This document shows, in pieces, positions 1 to 8,600 of a stretch of DNA of 64,000 nucleotides. Source of the stretch: UBA1258 sp963643225 (GTDB lineage: Bacteria; Bacillota; Clostridia; Lachnospirales; Lachnospiraceae); NCBI GenBank assembly GCA_963643225.1, contig CAVIIX010000003.1, positions 73,377 to 137,376 on the forward strand, given 5' to 3'. Under the pieces are notes generated by a model that saw nothing but the letters and a program-made list of their open reading frames with translations, searched no databases and was not told the origin of the DNA. The translations under genes and the position numbers were made by a program. The first letter of the stretch is position 1; every line of letters starts with the position of its first letter.

Positions 1-1061
1 CGCTTATCAATTATCACAACCGCCATCCATACAATACCGATTGTGAATAATAAAATTCCGATTCTGTATACAGGTCCAAACCATGTGCAGTCAAAGGTGA
101 ATAAGCCCTTTTTGTACATAAAAATCACAAACCCGCCGGTTACAAAAGTAGCAACTATGTAGCGAAGCCAGGTCAGCCTCTTTGGCAGCACAAGAAAAGT
201 CAAGAGGCATAATAAAAGCATAAAAATTGAAATTTCAATAAAGCTAAAGGTCTGAAGGTACTGTTCTATAATGGACCAAAGCATGTATGGAGCAGAATAG
301 CCAGGAGCTTCGTCAGTCATAAAAAACAATTCCTTTATGCCTTGAAAATACGCTTTAAAGCCTCTTGTGCAGGCTATTAAAAAAGCCCCTAGGATAAAAG
401 CGATTAAATATCCGTATATGCAGTGAAGAGTCTTGTTTAAGCACTCCTTAAAGGATTCCTTGTTAAATATCGAATAGCCCCATACTGCTGCTATAAGCCC
501 TGCCTCCACTACGTTAGGGAGACGCACAAAGAAATTTGAGCCAAGCAGGAAGCCCGCAATTAGAAAATAACCTTTCCTTTGCTGCATAAGCCCGGAATAC
601 AAGAACGCTGTGCCTAAAAAGAAAAGAAAATAGGTTAAATAATTATAAAGAATTGTAACCGGGCACCAGCAGAGGCACAGGGATACAAGCACGCCAAAAA
701 AGCTTAATTCCTTTTTGATTTTAACTGATTTATAAAAGAAAAAATAAGCAAATAATGCAAGTGCCAGTTTAAAAAGACTTGTGTAGCAGTTTAAACCGAT
801 TAGTGTATTTCCGTAGGGCAAACGGGTCAGAATGCCACCGATTAGGTTGGCATAAAAGGTAGAATAATACCACATGCAATCAAGCCTGTCTAAAGATAAG
901 AAATTAGTACAGCTGTAGGCTGAATCCGTTATGTCGAGACCCTTGTTCACCTTGAAAAAGGAAATAAAAACAAGGATTGCCGGAAACAAAATCCCTGTAA
1001 TTATTTTATAAGGCTTTTTATCTCTTATTTTGTTTAAACCTATATATATCTTTTCTTCCAC
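1..1061 (-). CDS. Partial multi-pass membrane protein, GT-C glycosyltransferase-like (3' end outside window)
   Basis: Translating the minus strand from a GTG at 1061 gives 353 open codons running off the left edge, so the C-terminus is missing. The GTG overlaps the TAG stop of the upstream GT2 gene by one base (TAGTG), with an AAGGG Shine-Dalgarno-like stretch just before it, which is why I chose this start. The protein has one N-terminal hydrophobic segment, then a short loop with an acidic residue (ITDSAY), then many further membrane segments. An acidic residue in the first outer loop followed by repeated membrane spans is typical of GT-C enzymes, which use polyprenyl-phosphate sugars. Being coupled to a GtrB-like GT2 fits that role. 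I do not recognise the exact family; the donor and acceptor are unknown. Confidence 0.7.
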   Translation of the reverse strand, partial: MEEKIYIGLNKIRDKKPYKIITGILFPAILVFISFFKVNKGLDITDSAYSCTNFLSLDRLDCMWYYSTFYANLIGGILTRLPYGNTLIGLNCYTSLFKLALALFAYFFFYKSVKIKKELSFFGVLVSLCLCWCPVTILYNYLTYFLFFLGTAFLYSGLMQQRKGYFLIAGFLLGSNFFVRLPNVVEAGLIAAVWGYSIFNKESFKECLNKTLHCIYGYLIAFILGAFLIACTRGFKAYFQGIKELFFMTDEAPGYSAPYMLWSIIEQYLQTFSFIEISIFMLLLCLLTFLVLPKRLTWLRYIVATFVTGGFVIFMYKKGLFTFDCTWFGPVYRIGILLFTIGIVWMAVVIIDK

Positions 1062-1996
1062 TAAATATTACCCTTAATGTTACCCGTATATTCTCTGATA
1101 ATGTATTTTGGGCGTCCCTTTACTTCTTCGTAAATACGTGCAATATAATGTCCGATTATGCCAAGACTTAACATTATAAAGCCACCTATTAAAAGCTGTA
1201 GCAAAATGACCGTTGGAAAGCCTTCTGCAGCTGTTCCCATAAAATATTTCACAAGTGTCTGGATGCCTAAAATAATACTAAATAAAATCGATACAAAGCC
1301 TAAGAACGTAACTGCCTGAAGAGGAGCTGTTGAAAAGCTTGTGGCGTTGTTTATTGCGTATTTTAAAAGGCTTCCAAAGGACCACTTTGTAGAACCGTAC
1401 TTTCGATTTGCAACCTCGTATTCTATTTTTGTTGACTTAAAGCCCACCCAGAATGTAAGTGCTCTAAAGAAGGTGTTATGTTCGGTTAACCCAAGCAGCA
1501 CATCCACAACCCTTCTATCTAAAAGCTTATAATCAGAGGTTGCCCTCATATCAATTTTAATAAGCCTACTCATTAGCTTATAAAAAAGTCCGGCACTTAA
1601 TTTATGAAAAATGCTTTCTTTACCCCTGGAAGACTTTACACCCTCAACTACCTCAAAGCCCTGCTCCCAAAGCTTCACCATATCTTTAATAAGTGCTGGT
1701 GGATGCTGTAAATCACAGTCCATCACCACACAGGCATCTCCAAGCGACACTTCAAGGCCTGCAAAAATCGCAGCCTCCTTGCCAAAATTTCTGCTAAAGG
1801 AAATCCCTTTTACATGGGGATCCTTTGAGGCTGCCTCGTTAATCCTTTCATAGGTTTTGTCTTTTGACCCGTCATTAACAAATATAAGCTCATAGTCAAA
1901 GCTTTGGCCTGACAAGACACCTGTCAATACTTCCACGGTATTTAAAATGTTTTCCTCCTCATTAAAAGACGGAATGATTAAAGATACTAAAGCCAT
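1061..1996 (-). CDS. GtrB/DPM1-like polyprenyl-phosphate glycosyltransferase (GT2)
   Basis: This 311-residue GT2 enzyme most likely transfers a hexose from a nucleotide sugar to undecaprenyl phosphate on the inner membrane face. The N-terminal GT-A domain has the nucleotide-binding NDGS at residues 41-44 and the metal-binding DCD at 93-95, followed by LQHPP, as in GtrB and DPM1-like enzymes. Two C-terminal membrane segments lie near residues 227-250 and 261-284, the usual GtrB architecture. ATG start with a GGAG site a few bases upstream. It sits between a GtrII-like gene (2016-3551) and a GT-C-like gene, which would use the lipid-linked sugar outside the cell. No GtrA flippase gene is seen. 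The sugar (often glucose in this family) is not determined by sequence. Confidence 0.85.
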   Translation of the reverse strand: MALVSLIIPSFNEEENILNTVEVLTGVLSGQSFDYELIFVNDGSKDKTYERINEAASKDPHVKGISFSRNFGKEAAIFAGLEVSLGDACVVMDCDLQHPPALIKDMVKLWEQGFEVVEGVKSSRGKESIFHKLSAGLFYKLMSRLIKIDMRATSDYKLLDRRVVDVLLGLTEHNTFFRALTFWVGFKSTKIEYEVANRKYGSTKWSFGSLLKYAINNATSFSTAPLQAVTFLGFVSILFSIILGIQTLVKYFMGTAAEGFPTVILLQLLIGGFIMLSLGIIGHYIARIYEEVKGRPKYIIREYTGNIKGNI

Positions 1997-2015
1997 ATTT
2001 TCTCCAATTTAATAA

Positions 2016-3551
2016 TCAGTGCATGTTCTCCGTTTTAACGTACAGGATGCCGTCTACTACTTTCGTGGAGCCAGTCTCCGGGAAAGAAGGCATATTGACG
2101 TATTCGGCGCTGTCATAAAAATTAGCTTCCGTAGGGCGTAAAAAATTAAAGGTAATGCCCATATAATATTTATAAAAATATTCGTAGTTTTCCGGGGTAT
2201 ATAAAAGCCAGTCGCCGTAAAGCCCCACCATGTGGTCTGTCACTTCACCGGTTATGTCGGTTTTAGGGAAGTTTGTATCTCCCACCACTCCGATCATATA
2301 AATCGGAATGCCCTGATAATACCCTTGTGTCTGCTCGATTCTGTCAGCAAGGCGTAAGCAGTAGGCGTAGGTTTTTTCGTATTTCTTTTCTAAATTTGAA
2401 TAGGCAATGTTGTCTGTTACCGCAAAAGAAAATACTATTACAAGCCCCGCGATAACCATTGTCCAGGCAAGAGCAGTAAGTTTTAAATCAAGCTTTAAAG
2501 CCTTGTCTATAATCGAAATAAAAATTATTCCAAAGAAGGCGTACTGATAACGCATCAGTAAATGATAGGTTACGTCCTTTGAAATCAATAAAATAATGTT
2601 AGAAATAACAGGCGTTATTATTATTACAATTATCGTACCTATATAAAATAAAGGCTTTTTTAAAAGTCCGTTTTCTTTTGCTAAAATTAAAAGCGCTATA
2701 AGGGCGCAAAGGATCAATAAAACAAAGGCAACAGCAGAAAATACATTGGATGCAAGGATTTTGCTCTTTAAAATAAAAGTCACAAAGTCTGTATACATAG
2801 CCTTTATGGTCGCCGGCAGATTAAGGCTTCCTGCTGAACTTAAGCTGTCAATACCCTGGTAGGAATCAAGCGTCTTACCCTGTATTAACAAAAGGAGTCT
2901 TAAAATTGCGTAATATAAAGTCACTCCGATTGCACCCATACAGAGGTATCGAAGAGCTTGCCTGATTTTTGAATTGCCTTCATAAAAGAAGCCTTCAACG
3001 ACCTTATATAAGCATAAAAGCATCGCTATTGGAAGGTAAGCCTGGTAAATACCCATGCTTAAGGCAAGGAAAAGGGCTCCAAGCAGGAAGCCATATTTTC
3101 CAAAGCCTGCAAAATATACTGAAAGGATTGCAAATAATACTCCCAGCATATAGCCATCCATTGTAAATACATAGGCAAAATCCGAGGCTATGGAAGGGAA
3201 AGCTACAAGCATTCCTGAAATGAGGCATATTAAAATTCCGTTTTCCACTTTTAAAAGCTTGTTTAAAATAATTGAAGAAATACCTAAATAAATTAAAGAA
3301 AGCACCCCTATAAGCCAGGGAATGGAATAATAGCTTGAAATACCACAGGCTGTACTTAAAAACCATCTGCCGGAAGTAATCATGTTCTGGTCAAAATACA
3401 TGCTGGCAAGCCCGTCGTGATTGGGAGCGTCTAAAGTAAGCGCTGTCATGTGAGTGAGGATGCCGATTATAAAAGCTGACAAAAAGGCAGTTTTTCCATC
3501 CTTACCTAATTTGTTATTTAATTTTTCAAAAAACAAATTAACTGTTTCCAT
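2016..3551 (-). CDS. GtrII-like membrane glucosyltransferase
   Basis: A 511-residue protein with about ten or more hydrophobic segments. Its first outer loop (around residues 41-63) contains D-x-x-N-H-D and ends in SGRW, which matches the GtrII family of O-antigen glucosyltransferases that take glucose from undecaprenyl phosphate. The C-terminal 100 residues look soluble and extracellular. The ATG at 3551 has AAAGGA upstream at good spacing; an in-frame TTG one codon earlier is less likely. It overlaps the SGNH hydrolase gene at 3538-4380 and precedes a GtrB-like GT2, so the two probably form a donor-plus-transferase pair that decorates a surface glycan. The sugar transferred is inferred, not shown. 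Confidence 0.75.
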   Translation of the reverse strand: METVNLFFEKLNNKLGKDGKTAFLSAFIIGILTHMTALTLDAPNHDGLASMYFDQNMITSGRWFLSTACGISSYYSIPWLIGVLSLIYLGISSIILNKLLKVENGILICLISGMLVAFPSIASDFAYVFTMDGYMLGVLFAILSVYFAGFGKYGFLLGALFLALSMGIYQAYLPIAMLLCLYKVVEGFFYEGNSKIRQALRYLCMGAIGVTLYYAILRLLLLIQGKTLDSYQGIDSLSSAGSLNLPATIKAMYTDFVTFILKSKILASNVFSAVAFVLLILCALIALLILAKENGLLKKPLFYIGTIIVIIITPVISNIILLISKDVTYHLLMRYQYAFFGIIFISIIDKALKLDLKLTALAWTMVIAGLVIVFSFAVTDNIAYSNLEKKYEKTYAYCLRLADRIEQTQGYYQGIPIYMIGVVGDTNFPKTDITGEVTDHMVGLYGDWLLYTPENYEYFYKYYMGITFNFLRPTEANFYDSAEYVNMPSFPETGSTKVVDGILYVKTENMH

Positions 3552-4380
3552 CAAGTTCCTTTAAGTGCTTTACTATGTTTTCTGCAATGATTTCGTTTCC
3601 TTCAAAATTTCCGTGAAGGCCGCCAAATAGATATTCTGAATAATTGTCTTTATTTATATTTGTTTCATTAAAGTTATCTATTACGTAAATGCCGTATTCA
3701 GAAGCGATTTCTTTTTCTTTGGCTATATAATCCGTAAGTGCTCCCTGACCATAATCCGTAGTTGTGTCTCCTAAAAGGCCATATGGACAGGCATAAATTG
3801 GTGTGCATAAGATAAGCCTTGCATCAGGCACACCCTCTGTAATGTTTTCTATAACACTGCGCAAAGCACCGCCAAAGGTATCGATATCGTAGGGATCTGA
3901 TTCATTATCTACCGGCTTTTGATTAAAGTAATCGTTGATGCCGTGTTCTACGATTATATATTTAACACACTCCCAGTCCGTATTGCTTAAGGCTACCGCG
4001 GTGTCGTAGGCGTAGGCCGTGGCACCTGCATTATCCTTTTGAGAGGCCATAACCTGTAGTGAAAAATCCTTAGTCTTTAAGGCTTCCGACAAACGTATCA
4101 TGGTAAAGGCATCGCTGAAATCGCCGTTGTATTCTTTGATTCTCACAAGGCTCATGTTCATGCCGCCGAAGGCGCCGTTTAGTACATTAAAATCGGAAGT
4201 ATCCTTCATAACCGAGGGCACGCTCCAAAAGGAATGATCCCCCGCCATCATGCTGTCTCCGAACACTACAACATCGTACTTATCCTGTCCGTTTTGATTT
4301 TTTAAAACAAGCCATGCCATAAGGAAGGCTATGCCTATCAGTGCAAAAGAAAAGGCCGTCTTTAAAATATTATTCTTCAT
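3538..4380 (-). CDS. Membrane-anchored SGNH/GDSL hydrolase-like protein
   Basis: 280 residues: an N-terminal membrane segment (about 8-27) with no obvious cleavage site, then an SGNH fold. Block I is GDS at 41-43 (predicted nucleophile Ser43) and block III is GIND at 147-150. The C-terminal block that normally reads DxxH is GGLH here, with His256 present but Gly at the usual Asp position, so the triad may be reduced to a Ser-His dyad or shifted. SGNH proteins in glycan loci commonly add or remove O-acyl groups outside the cell; that role is inference. The gene overlaps the GT2 gene at 4370 by 11 bp and the GtrII-like gene by 14 bp, indicating coupled translation in one operon. Confidence 0.75.
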   Translation of the reverse strand: MKNNILKTAFSFALIGIAFLMAWLVLKNQNGQDKYDVVVFGDSMMAGDHSFWSVPSVMKDTSDFNVLNGAFGGMNMSLVRIKEYNGDFSDAFTMIRLSEALKTKDFSLQVMASQKDNAGATAYAYDTAVALSNTDWECVKYIIVEHGINDYFNQKPVDNESDPYDIDTFGGALRSVIENITEGVPDARLILCTPIYACPYGLLGDTTTDYGQGALTDYIAKEKEIASEYGIYVIDNFNETNINKDNYSEYLFGGLHGNFEGNEIIAENIVKHLKELDGNS

Positions 4381-5305
4381 CCGTGTTCTTAATTCGTTCT
4401 TTTATAACGTACTGAGGAGAGTTGTTCATGCAGATATACATTCTGCCTATATATTCTCCGATAAGCCCAAGCATCAGCATTATCATGCCGCCTATAAACA
4501 TAAGTGCTGTCATAAGTGCGGAATACCCAAGGGGCACATCCGGCAGTACGAATTTTTTAATGATGGTGTATATGCCGTATAAGAAGCCAAAGGCCGCACA
4601 GATTGCACCGATTGATGTGGCAATTCTTAAAGGCTTGACAGAGAATGCCGTAAAGCCGTTTATCCATAAATTTAAAAGCTTTGAAAAGGTGTAGCCGGAC
4701 GTACCTGCCTCACGCTGCCTGTGATTTACCTCCACATTTGTAACATTCTTGGTGGCTCTTAACACAAGACCGATAACATAAGGATAAGAATTTTCATATC
4801 TTAGCATATCCTCTACAACAAATCTCTTTACTCCGAAATAGCTTGATACAAAAAGCTCCTTTGGTTTACCAAGCATCACTTCTGTCATCTTTTCATTCAT
4901 AAAAGTGCCGAAATTACGGAAGGCTGAATGCTTCTTTTTAGCATAGCTTGCGTATACTGCATCAAAGCCTTCATCAAGCTTTTCAAGAAGCTTACCCACT
5001 TCATTGGCAGGGGTCTGTCCATCATCGTCAAGGCATATTACATAATCCCCCTTTGCTTCACGTAAGCCTGCCATAAGACCTGAATGCTGGCCAAAGTTTT
5101 TTGCAAAGTTAATTCCCGTAATATTTTTATTTTCACCTACAAGCTTTTTAATGGTGCCCCAGGTGTCATCCGGGGAGCAGTCATTTACAAGCACAATTTC
5201 GTATTCGTATTTTTTAATCCCATCCATGGTTTCTTTAATTTCAGTCACCACCTTAGGAAGGGTTATTTCAGATCTGTAGCAGGGAATAACAAACGATACC
5301 AACAT
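4370..5305 (-). CDS. GtrB-like polyprenyl-phosphate glycosyltransferase (GT2), second copy
   Basis: 311 residues with the GT2 signature: NDCS at 41-44, DDD at 93-95 followed by GQTPA, and two C-terminal membrane segments near residues 230-252 and 262-285. This is the architecture of enzymes that make undecaprenyl-phosphate sugars. It differs clearly from the copy at 1061-1996 (DDDGQTP against DCDLQHP), so the two may use different sugars. ATG start with AAGGAG six bases upstream. It appears to be the first gene of an operon (SGNH hydrolase, GtrII-like, GtrB-like and GT-C-like follow), driven by the promoter at 5357-5386. Confidence 0.82.
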   Translation of the reverse strand: MLVSFVIPCYRSEITLPKVVTEIKETMDGIKKYEYEIVLVNDCSPDDTWGTIKKLVGENKNITGINFAKNFGQHSGLMAGLREAKGDYVICLDDDGQTPANEVGKLLEKLDEGFDAVYASYAKKKHSAFRNFGTFMNEKMTEVMLGKPKELFVSSYFGVKRFVVEDMLRYENSYPYVIGLVLRATKNVTNVEVNHRQREAGTSGYTFSKLLNLWINGFTAFSVKPLRIATSIGAICAAFGFLYGIYTIIKKFVLPDVPLGYSALMTALMFIGGMIMLMLGLIGEYIGRMYICMNNSPQYVIKERIKNTDEE

Positions 5306-5339
5306 ATTTTCTCCTTAAATCAAGCCCTTGCCCACACAA

Positions 5340-5377
5340 AAAGGGCATCATAGAGTATTATACTCCATTTGCCCTTT
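5340..5377 (-). terminator. Hairpin downstream of pseC, terminator-like, with a promoter inside it
   Basis: AAAGGGCA (5340-5347) pairs with TGCCCTTT (5370-5377), with a second small inverted repeat (AGTAT/ACT) in the loop. Read on the minus strand the right-hand stem is followed by TTTTTG, as in an intrinsic terminator for pseC. The -10 of the next operon lies in the loop, so the same bases could act as a terminator for pseC, as an operator, or both. Confidence 0.45.
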
Positions 5378-5386
5378 ATAATCCAA
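5357..5386 (-). promoter_or_regulatory. SigA-type promoter for the 5305-to-1 operon
   Basis: On the minus strand a TTGGAT (5381-5386) is separated by 18 bases from a perfect TATAAT (5357-5362). Transcription would begin near 5350, leaving a leader of about 45 bases before the GT2 start codon at 5305. The -10 lies between the arms of the inverted repeat at 5340-5377. Confidence 0.5.
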
Positions 5387-5429
5387 CTTAAAATCGGTAT
5401 TCTTTATTAAATTTCATTTAAAGTATGTC

Positions 5430-6623
5430 TTAATAACTATAGTATTCTGCAATTTTCTTAACGGCTTTTATAACATCCTTTACTTCTTCATCCGTTAAGG
5501 CTGCATAGAAAGGAATACTCATAATCTGTTCATAGGTAGCCTCCGCTACAGGACATAAGCCTTTTTTGTATCCAAGCCTTTCGTAATAAGAATGCCTGTA
5601 AACAGGAAGGTAGTGTACCTGAGGACATGTCCCCTCTGCTACCATTGCATCAAAGAATTCTCTTCTGTTACATTTAAGCCTGTTAAGATTAAGTCTTATA
5701 ATATACAGATGCGGGGTTGTATCTGATTCTTGAATTGATTTCTGAATAAAGATTTCAGGCATGCCTGCAAAGGCTTCATCATACTGCTTTCTTATTTCTT
5801 TTCTGCGTTCTGAAAACCTTGAAAGCTTGGAAAGCTGGCTTATTAAAAGAGCTGCCTGAAAGTCTGTCAAGCGATAATTAAAGCCAAGTGTCACCTGTTC
5901 ATTGTACCAGGGAGCATCCGACTTATTCACCATTTCATCAATGTTTCGTGTGATGCCGTGGGAGCGAAAAAGCAATAGCTTTTTATAAAGCTCATCACTG
6001 TTTGTCATGCAGGCACCGCCTTCTCCTGCAGTAACGGTTTTAACCGGGTGGAAAGAAAAAGTAGTAATGTCTGCAATAGAGCCAACAGGCTGACCCTTAT
6101 ATTTTGTGCCTATAGAATGAGCCCCGTCTTCGATTAGGAAAAGGTGATGCTTTTCACAAATTTCTTTAAGCTCATCAAGTTCTACGGCCTGGCCCGTAAA
6201 GTCTACGGCAACAATTGCCTTGGTTTTATCGGTAATTTTTCTTTTGACATCCTCTACATCAATGTTATAGGTGTCTGGACGAATGTCTGCAAAAACAGGT
6301 GTACCGCCGCAGTAGCGCACGCAGTTTGCTGAGGCTGCAAAGGTGATGGAGGAAACGATGACCTCGTCACCTTCCTGTATTCCGATTGCCATGCAGGCAA
6401 TGTGAAGAGCTGCCGTCCCGTTTGAAACCGCTACAGCATGCTCTGCTTTCGTAATCTCACACAATTTATTTTCAAGCTCATTGACCTTTGGCCCGCAGGT
6501 TAAATAAGGGCTTCTTAAGGTATCCACCACTGCCTGTATGTCGTCCTCTTCAATCCACTGTCTTCCGTAGGATATTTTCTTTGTTCTTACGGGCTTACCG
6601 CCAAAAATTGCAAGTTGTTCCAT
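5430..6623 (-). CDS. pseC: PseC-like UDP-4-keto-6-deoxy-L-AltNAc aminotransferase
   Basis: A 397-residue PLP-dependent aminotransferase of the DegT/DnrJ/EryC1/StrS family. The PLP lysine is Lys195 in SFHPVKTVTAGEGG, and the following LFRSHG stretch matches PseC enzymes of Campylobacter and Helicobacter better than PglE or FdtB types. PseC aminates C4 of the PseB product to give UDP-4-amino-4,6-dideoxy-L-AltNAc. The ATG at 6623 is preferred over an earlier in-frame start because AGGAG lies seven bases before it. It is separated from pseB by two membrane-protein genes and a repeat-filled gap. The assignment depends on pseB, pseG, pseI and pseF being present in the window; on its own only the family would be safe. 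Confidence 0.78.
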   Translation of the reverse strand: MEQLAIFGGKPVRTKKISYGRQWIEEDDIQAVVDTLRSPYLTCGPKVNELENKLCEITKAEHAVAVSNGTAALHIACMAIGIQEGDEVIVSSITFAASANCVRYCGGTPVFADIRPDTYNIDVEDVKRKITDKTKAIVAVDFTGQAVELDELKEICEKHHLFLIEDGAHSIGTKYKGQPVGSIADITTFSFHPVKTVTAGEGGACMTNSDELYKKLLLFRSHGITRNIDEMVNKSDAPWYNEQVTLGFNYRLTDFQAALLISQLSKLSRFSERRKEIRKQYDEAFAGMPEIFIQKSIQESDTTPHLYIIRLNLNRLKCNRREFFDAMVAEGTCPQVHYLPVYRHSYYERLGYKKGLCPVAEATYEQIMSIPFYAALTDEEVKDVIKAVKKIAEYYSY

Positions 6624-6639
6624 GTTAAATCTCCTATAT

Positions 6640-6700
6640 GTCAATGATATTCGCTCTACACTTCACTACGTCTATACTAAAAGCGGCACTGCGTGCCTTA
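6640..6700. repeat. Dispersed intergenic repeat, copy R1
   Basis: Shares with 58383-58443 and 63946-64000 the opening TCAATGATATTCGC, a divergent CACTACG/GCTACG stretch, and the block CTAAAAGCGGCACTGCGTGC followed by CTTA. This copy runs straight into the 170-bp palindrome at 6699. Confidence 0.75.
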
Positions 6701-6868
6701 CTAGTACAGCAAAAAATAAGTTCCTAGCTCAATGACGCAGAATGATTTCTTCATATGCAAGGCGAAGGAGGAAGTCGTAGCGGTGGCTACGACGACTGAC
6801 GACAACGCAGCAGATGAAAAATCAGGCAAGGCATTGGGCTAGTTATTTATTATTCGCTGTACTAGGTA
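6699..6868. repeat. 170-bp imperfect palindrome (MITE-like or structured RNA element)
   Basis: Outer arms 6699-6734 and 6832-6868 are inverted copies: both contain GCTGTACTAG and CATTG(A/G)GCTAG in opposite orientation. Middle arms ATTTCTTCATATGC (6744-6757) and GCAGATGAAAAAT (6809-6821 region) also pair, and the core is GTCGTAGC (6774-6781) against GCTACGAC (6786-6793). All three arm pairs share one centre near 6783.5, so the whole element can fold as a single long hairpin. No coding capacity. It could be a non-autonomous mobile element or a transcribed hairpin. Confidence 0.75.
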
Positions 6869-6898
6869 CCAGGCTTGTAACCTTGAACCTTTCGTTAT

Positions 6899-6928
6899 AG
6901 CACCAAAAGCCTTTAGGCAGTGGGTGCT
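6899..6928 (-). terminator. Stem-loop downstream of the 6952 gene
   Basis: AGCACC (6899-6904) pairs with GGTGCT (6923-6928), with an inner GCC/GGC pairing (6909-6911 with 6916-6918). It lies about 25 bases after the stop at 6952. There is no clear run of T on the minus strand, so it may be a weak terminator or an mRNA 3' end structure. Confidence 0.35.
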
Positions 6929-6951
6929 ACAACGCTTTATAAAGCATTGGT

Positions 6952-8580
6952 TTAAACGCGTTTTCTCACAAATTCAGGCAATATGACAGGCATCAAGAAA
7001 AGATAAAGTGAATACCTTACTAAGGCCGCCGGGCCACAAAGAAAGGTATTAAAGTAAAGGCCTGTAAACAAAAGCGGAATCCATAAATCCTTATTGTTTT
7101 TGTGTTCCTTAAGAGTATAAAAGGCGATTATCAGCGTTAAATATAAAAACGTTGCAGGAGCAAAAAGCCATGATACAGCAAAAGCTCCCTCCACAATTTT
7201 ACCGTTTTCAAATTCCTTGTAAAAGTCATATAGAAATCTTATCTTAGGATTGGCTACCGAAGGCTCCATAGTAGTGATATTTGTATATCCTGGCTGTCCG
7301 AAGCTATAGAGCACGTAATGTGGCCAGGGATACCAAAGACCATAGGTGTTTTCAAGGAAGGAATCCACGTATTCATATGGGTATTTCTTTAATAATTCAA
7401 GCCAAAGCCCGTAAAATTCTTTCTTGTTTTCCTCGTATACATAAGCTTTTAAGCTTCCCTTCGTGGCATCCGCAATTTCCGGCACGTAATAATTATACCA
7501 CTTGCTTCCGTCAAAAAATTTATTAATTAAAGCTTCCTGATCATCGCTTAATTCATCCTGATGGTAGTGCTTTACTCTCATAATCTGCTGGCAGGGTACA
7601 GAAAGCATTTCAGCCTTTGAAACCGTTTCAGAGGCAAGTACCCTTGTAACCGGATACTTATAAATCCCCAAAATTGCTGCAGTTATAAGCAGTAATAAAA
7701 TTGCTTTCTTTTTATCAGCATCCGATTTAAATACTGCAGCACACCAAAAAGGAAGTATTATTATCAGGGCATACACTGCATTATTTCTAAAAGCACATAT
7801 TATAAAGGCCAATATTATAAAGAGCACGATATTTTTCTTTTCTTCAAAAAATGCCTTTTTGTCCTGCAAAAGTCTTAAATTGACTAAGACAAAATCTAAA
7901 ATTGCCACGGCCAGAATGCTGTCTTTTGTGGAAGTAAACACAAAAATCACAAAGACCGGATAAAAGCAAAATATTATATACGAGAAAATGTGCTGCCATG
8001 CGGGTACTTTTCTTTTATGAAAATCATAAAACACATATGAAAGTCCAAAATCCATTATCAGCATCTGCACAATAGTATAAGCAAGCACACCCTTATTCAT
8101 GCTGCCGGTTATATTTAAAATCGTATCAATGCAAAAGCCCAATAAAAAAGTATGCAGAATCGGCTGATGGGTGGAAAGCTCACAGGTTTGATACATTTCA
8201 AGCTGCCAGCTTGCATCATAGGCATATATTCCAGGGTATAATGCCAAAAGGCTTGGAAGCCACATAATCAATATTACAGCAAATGAAAACCAAAAATACA
8301 AGCAGGAGCTTTTAAATTTTCTATTAAAAAAAGGTGTATTTAAAGATACAGGCTTTAAATTCAAAGCATCAAAGCTGCAATACAAAAAATAAACAATTCC
8401 CGTTAAAACTATAGCAAGCGCAAACATAAAAAGCACGCGCAAAACGGTAACGGTAAGCCCTTTCTCATATTTTGTAAAATATCCGACAGTAAAAAACAGT
8501 GACATTAATACAGATGGGATTAAAGCAAATATTAAGTTTCTAACAGAAATTTTATGTTTCATTTTGTTAATATAATTCAT
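6952..8580 (-). CDS. Multi-pass membrane protein, DUF6020-like, probable glycan enzyme
   Basis: About 542 residues with at least ten membrane segments. It shares a block with the protein at 14074-15738: W-L-P-x-x-L-x-L-x-P-G-x-x-x-Y-D, then H-x-P-x-L-H-T-x-L-L about 20 residues later, then a K-D pair after further helices. This pattern resembles the DUF6020 family common in Lachnospiraceae polysaccharide loci. Its topology is GT-C-like, so a role in glycan assembly outside the cell is plausible but unproven. The start is uncertain: ATG at 8580 lacks a good Shine-Dalgarno, an in-frame TTG lies three codons upstream, and another ATG lies six codons downstream. It follows the 8601 gene in the pseB operon. 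Confidence 0.65.
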   Translation of the reverse strand: MNYINKMKHKISVRNLIFALIPSVLMSLFFTVGYFTKYEKGLTVTVLRVLFMFALAIVLTGIVYFLYCSFDALNLKPVSLNTPFFNRKFKSSCLYFWFSFAVILIMWLPSLLALYPGIYAYDASWQLEMYQTCELSTHQPILHTFLLGFCIDTILNITGSMNKGVLAYTIVQMLIMDFGLSYVFYDFHKRKVPAWQHIFSYIIFCFYPVFVIFVFTSTKDSILAVAILDFVLVNLRLLQDKKAFFEEKKNIVLFIILAFIICAFRNNAVYALIIILPFWCAAVFKSDADKKKAILLLLITAAILGIYKYPVTRVLASETVSKAEMLSVPCQQIMRVKHYHQDELSDDQEALINKFFDGSKWYNYYVPEIADATKGSLKAYVYEENKKEFYGLWLELLKKYPYEYVDSFLENTYGLWYPWPHYVLYSFGQPGYTNITTMEPSVANPKIRFLYDFYKEFENGKIVEGAFAVSWLFAPATFLYLTLIIAFYTLKEHKNNKDLWIPLLFTGLYFNTFLCGPAALVRYSLYLFLMPVILPEFVRKRV

Positions 8581-8600
8581 CCAGCACAAGAACAGATTTT

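Larger units (their letters stand above)
6624..6951. other. 328-bp intergenic region filled with repeats and hairpins
   Basis: No credible gene. From right to left it holds a small palindrome at the end of the 6952 gene (930-949 in the 6-kb numbering, i.e. 6930-6949), a terminator-like stem at 6899-6928, the 170-bp palindrome at 6699-6868 and the dispersed repeat copy at 6640-6700. A perfect TTGACA occurs near 6636-6641 on the minus strand but has no -10 at the right distance, so how pseC is transcribed is unclear. Confidence 0.7.

Noticed and set aside
6630..6645. Perfect TTGACA as pseC promoter -35
   Set aside because: It lies about 12 bases before the start codon, so a -10 at 17 bases would fall within the coding sequence.
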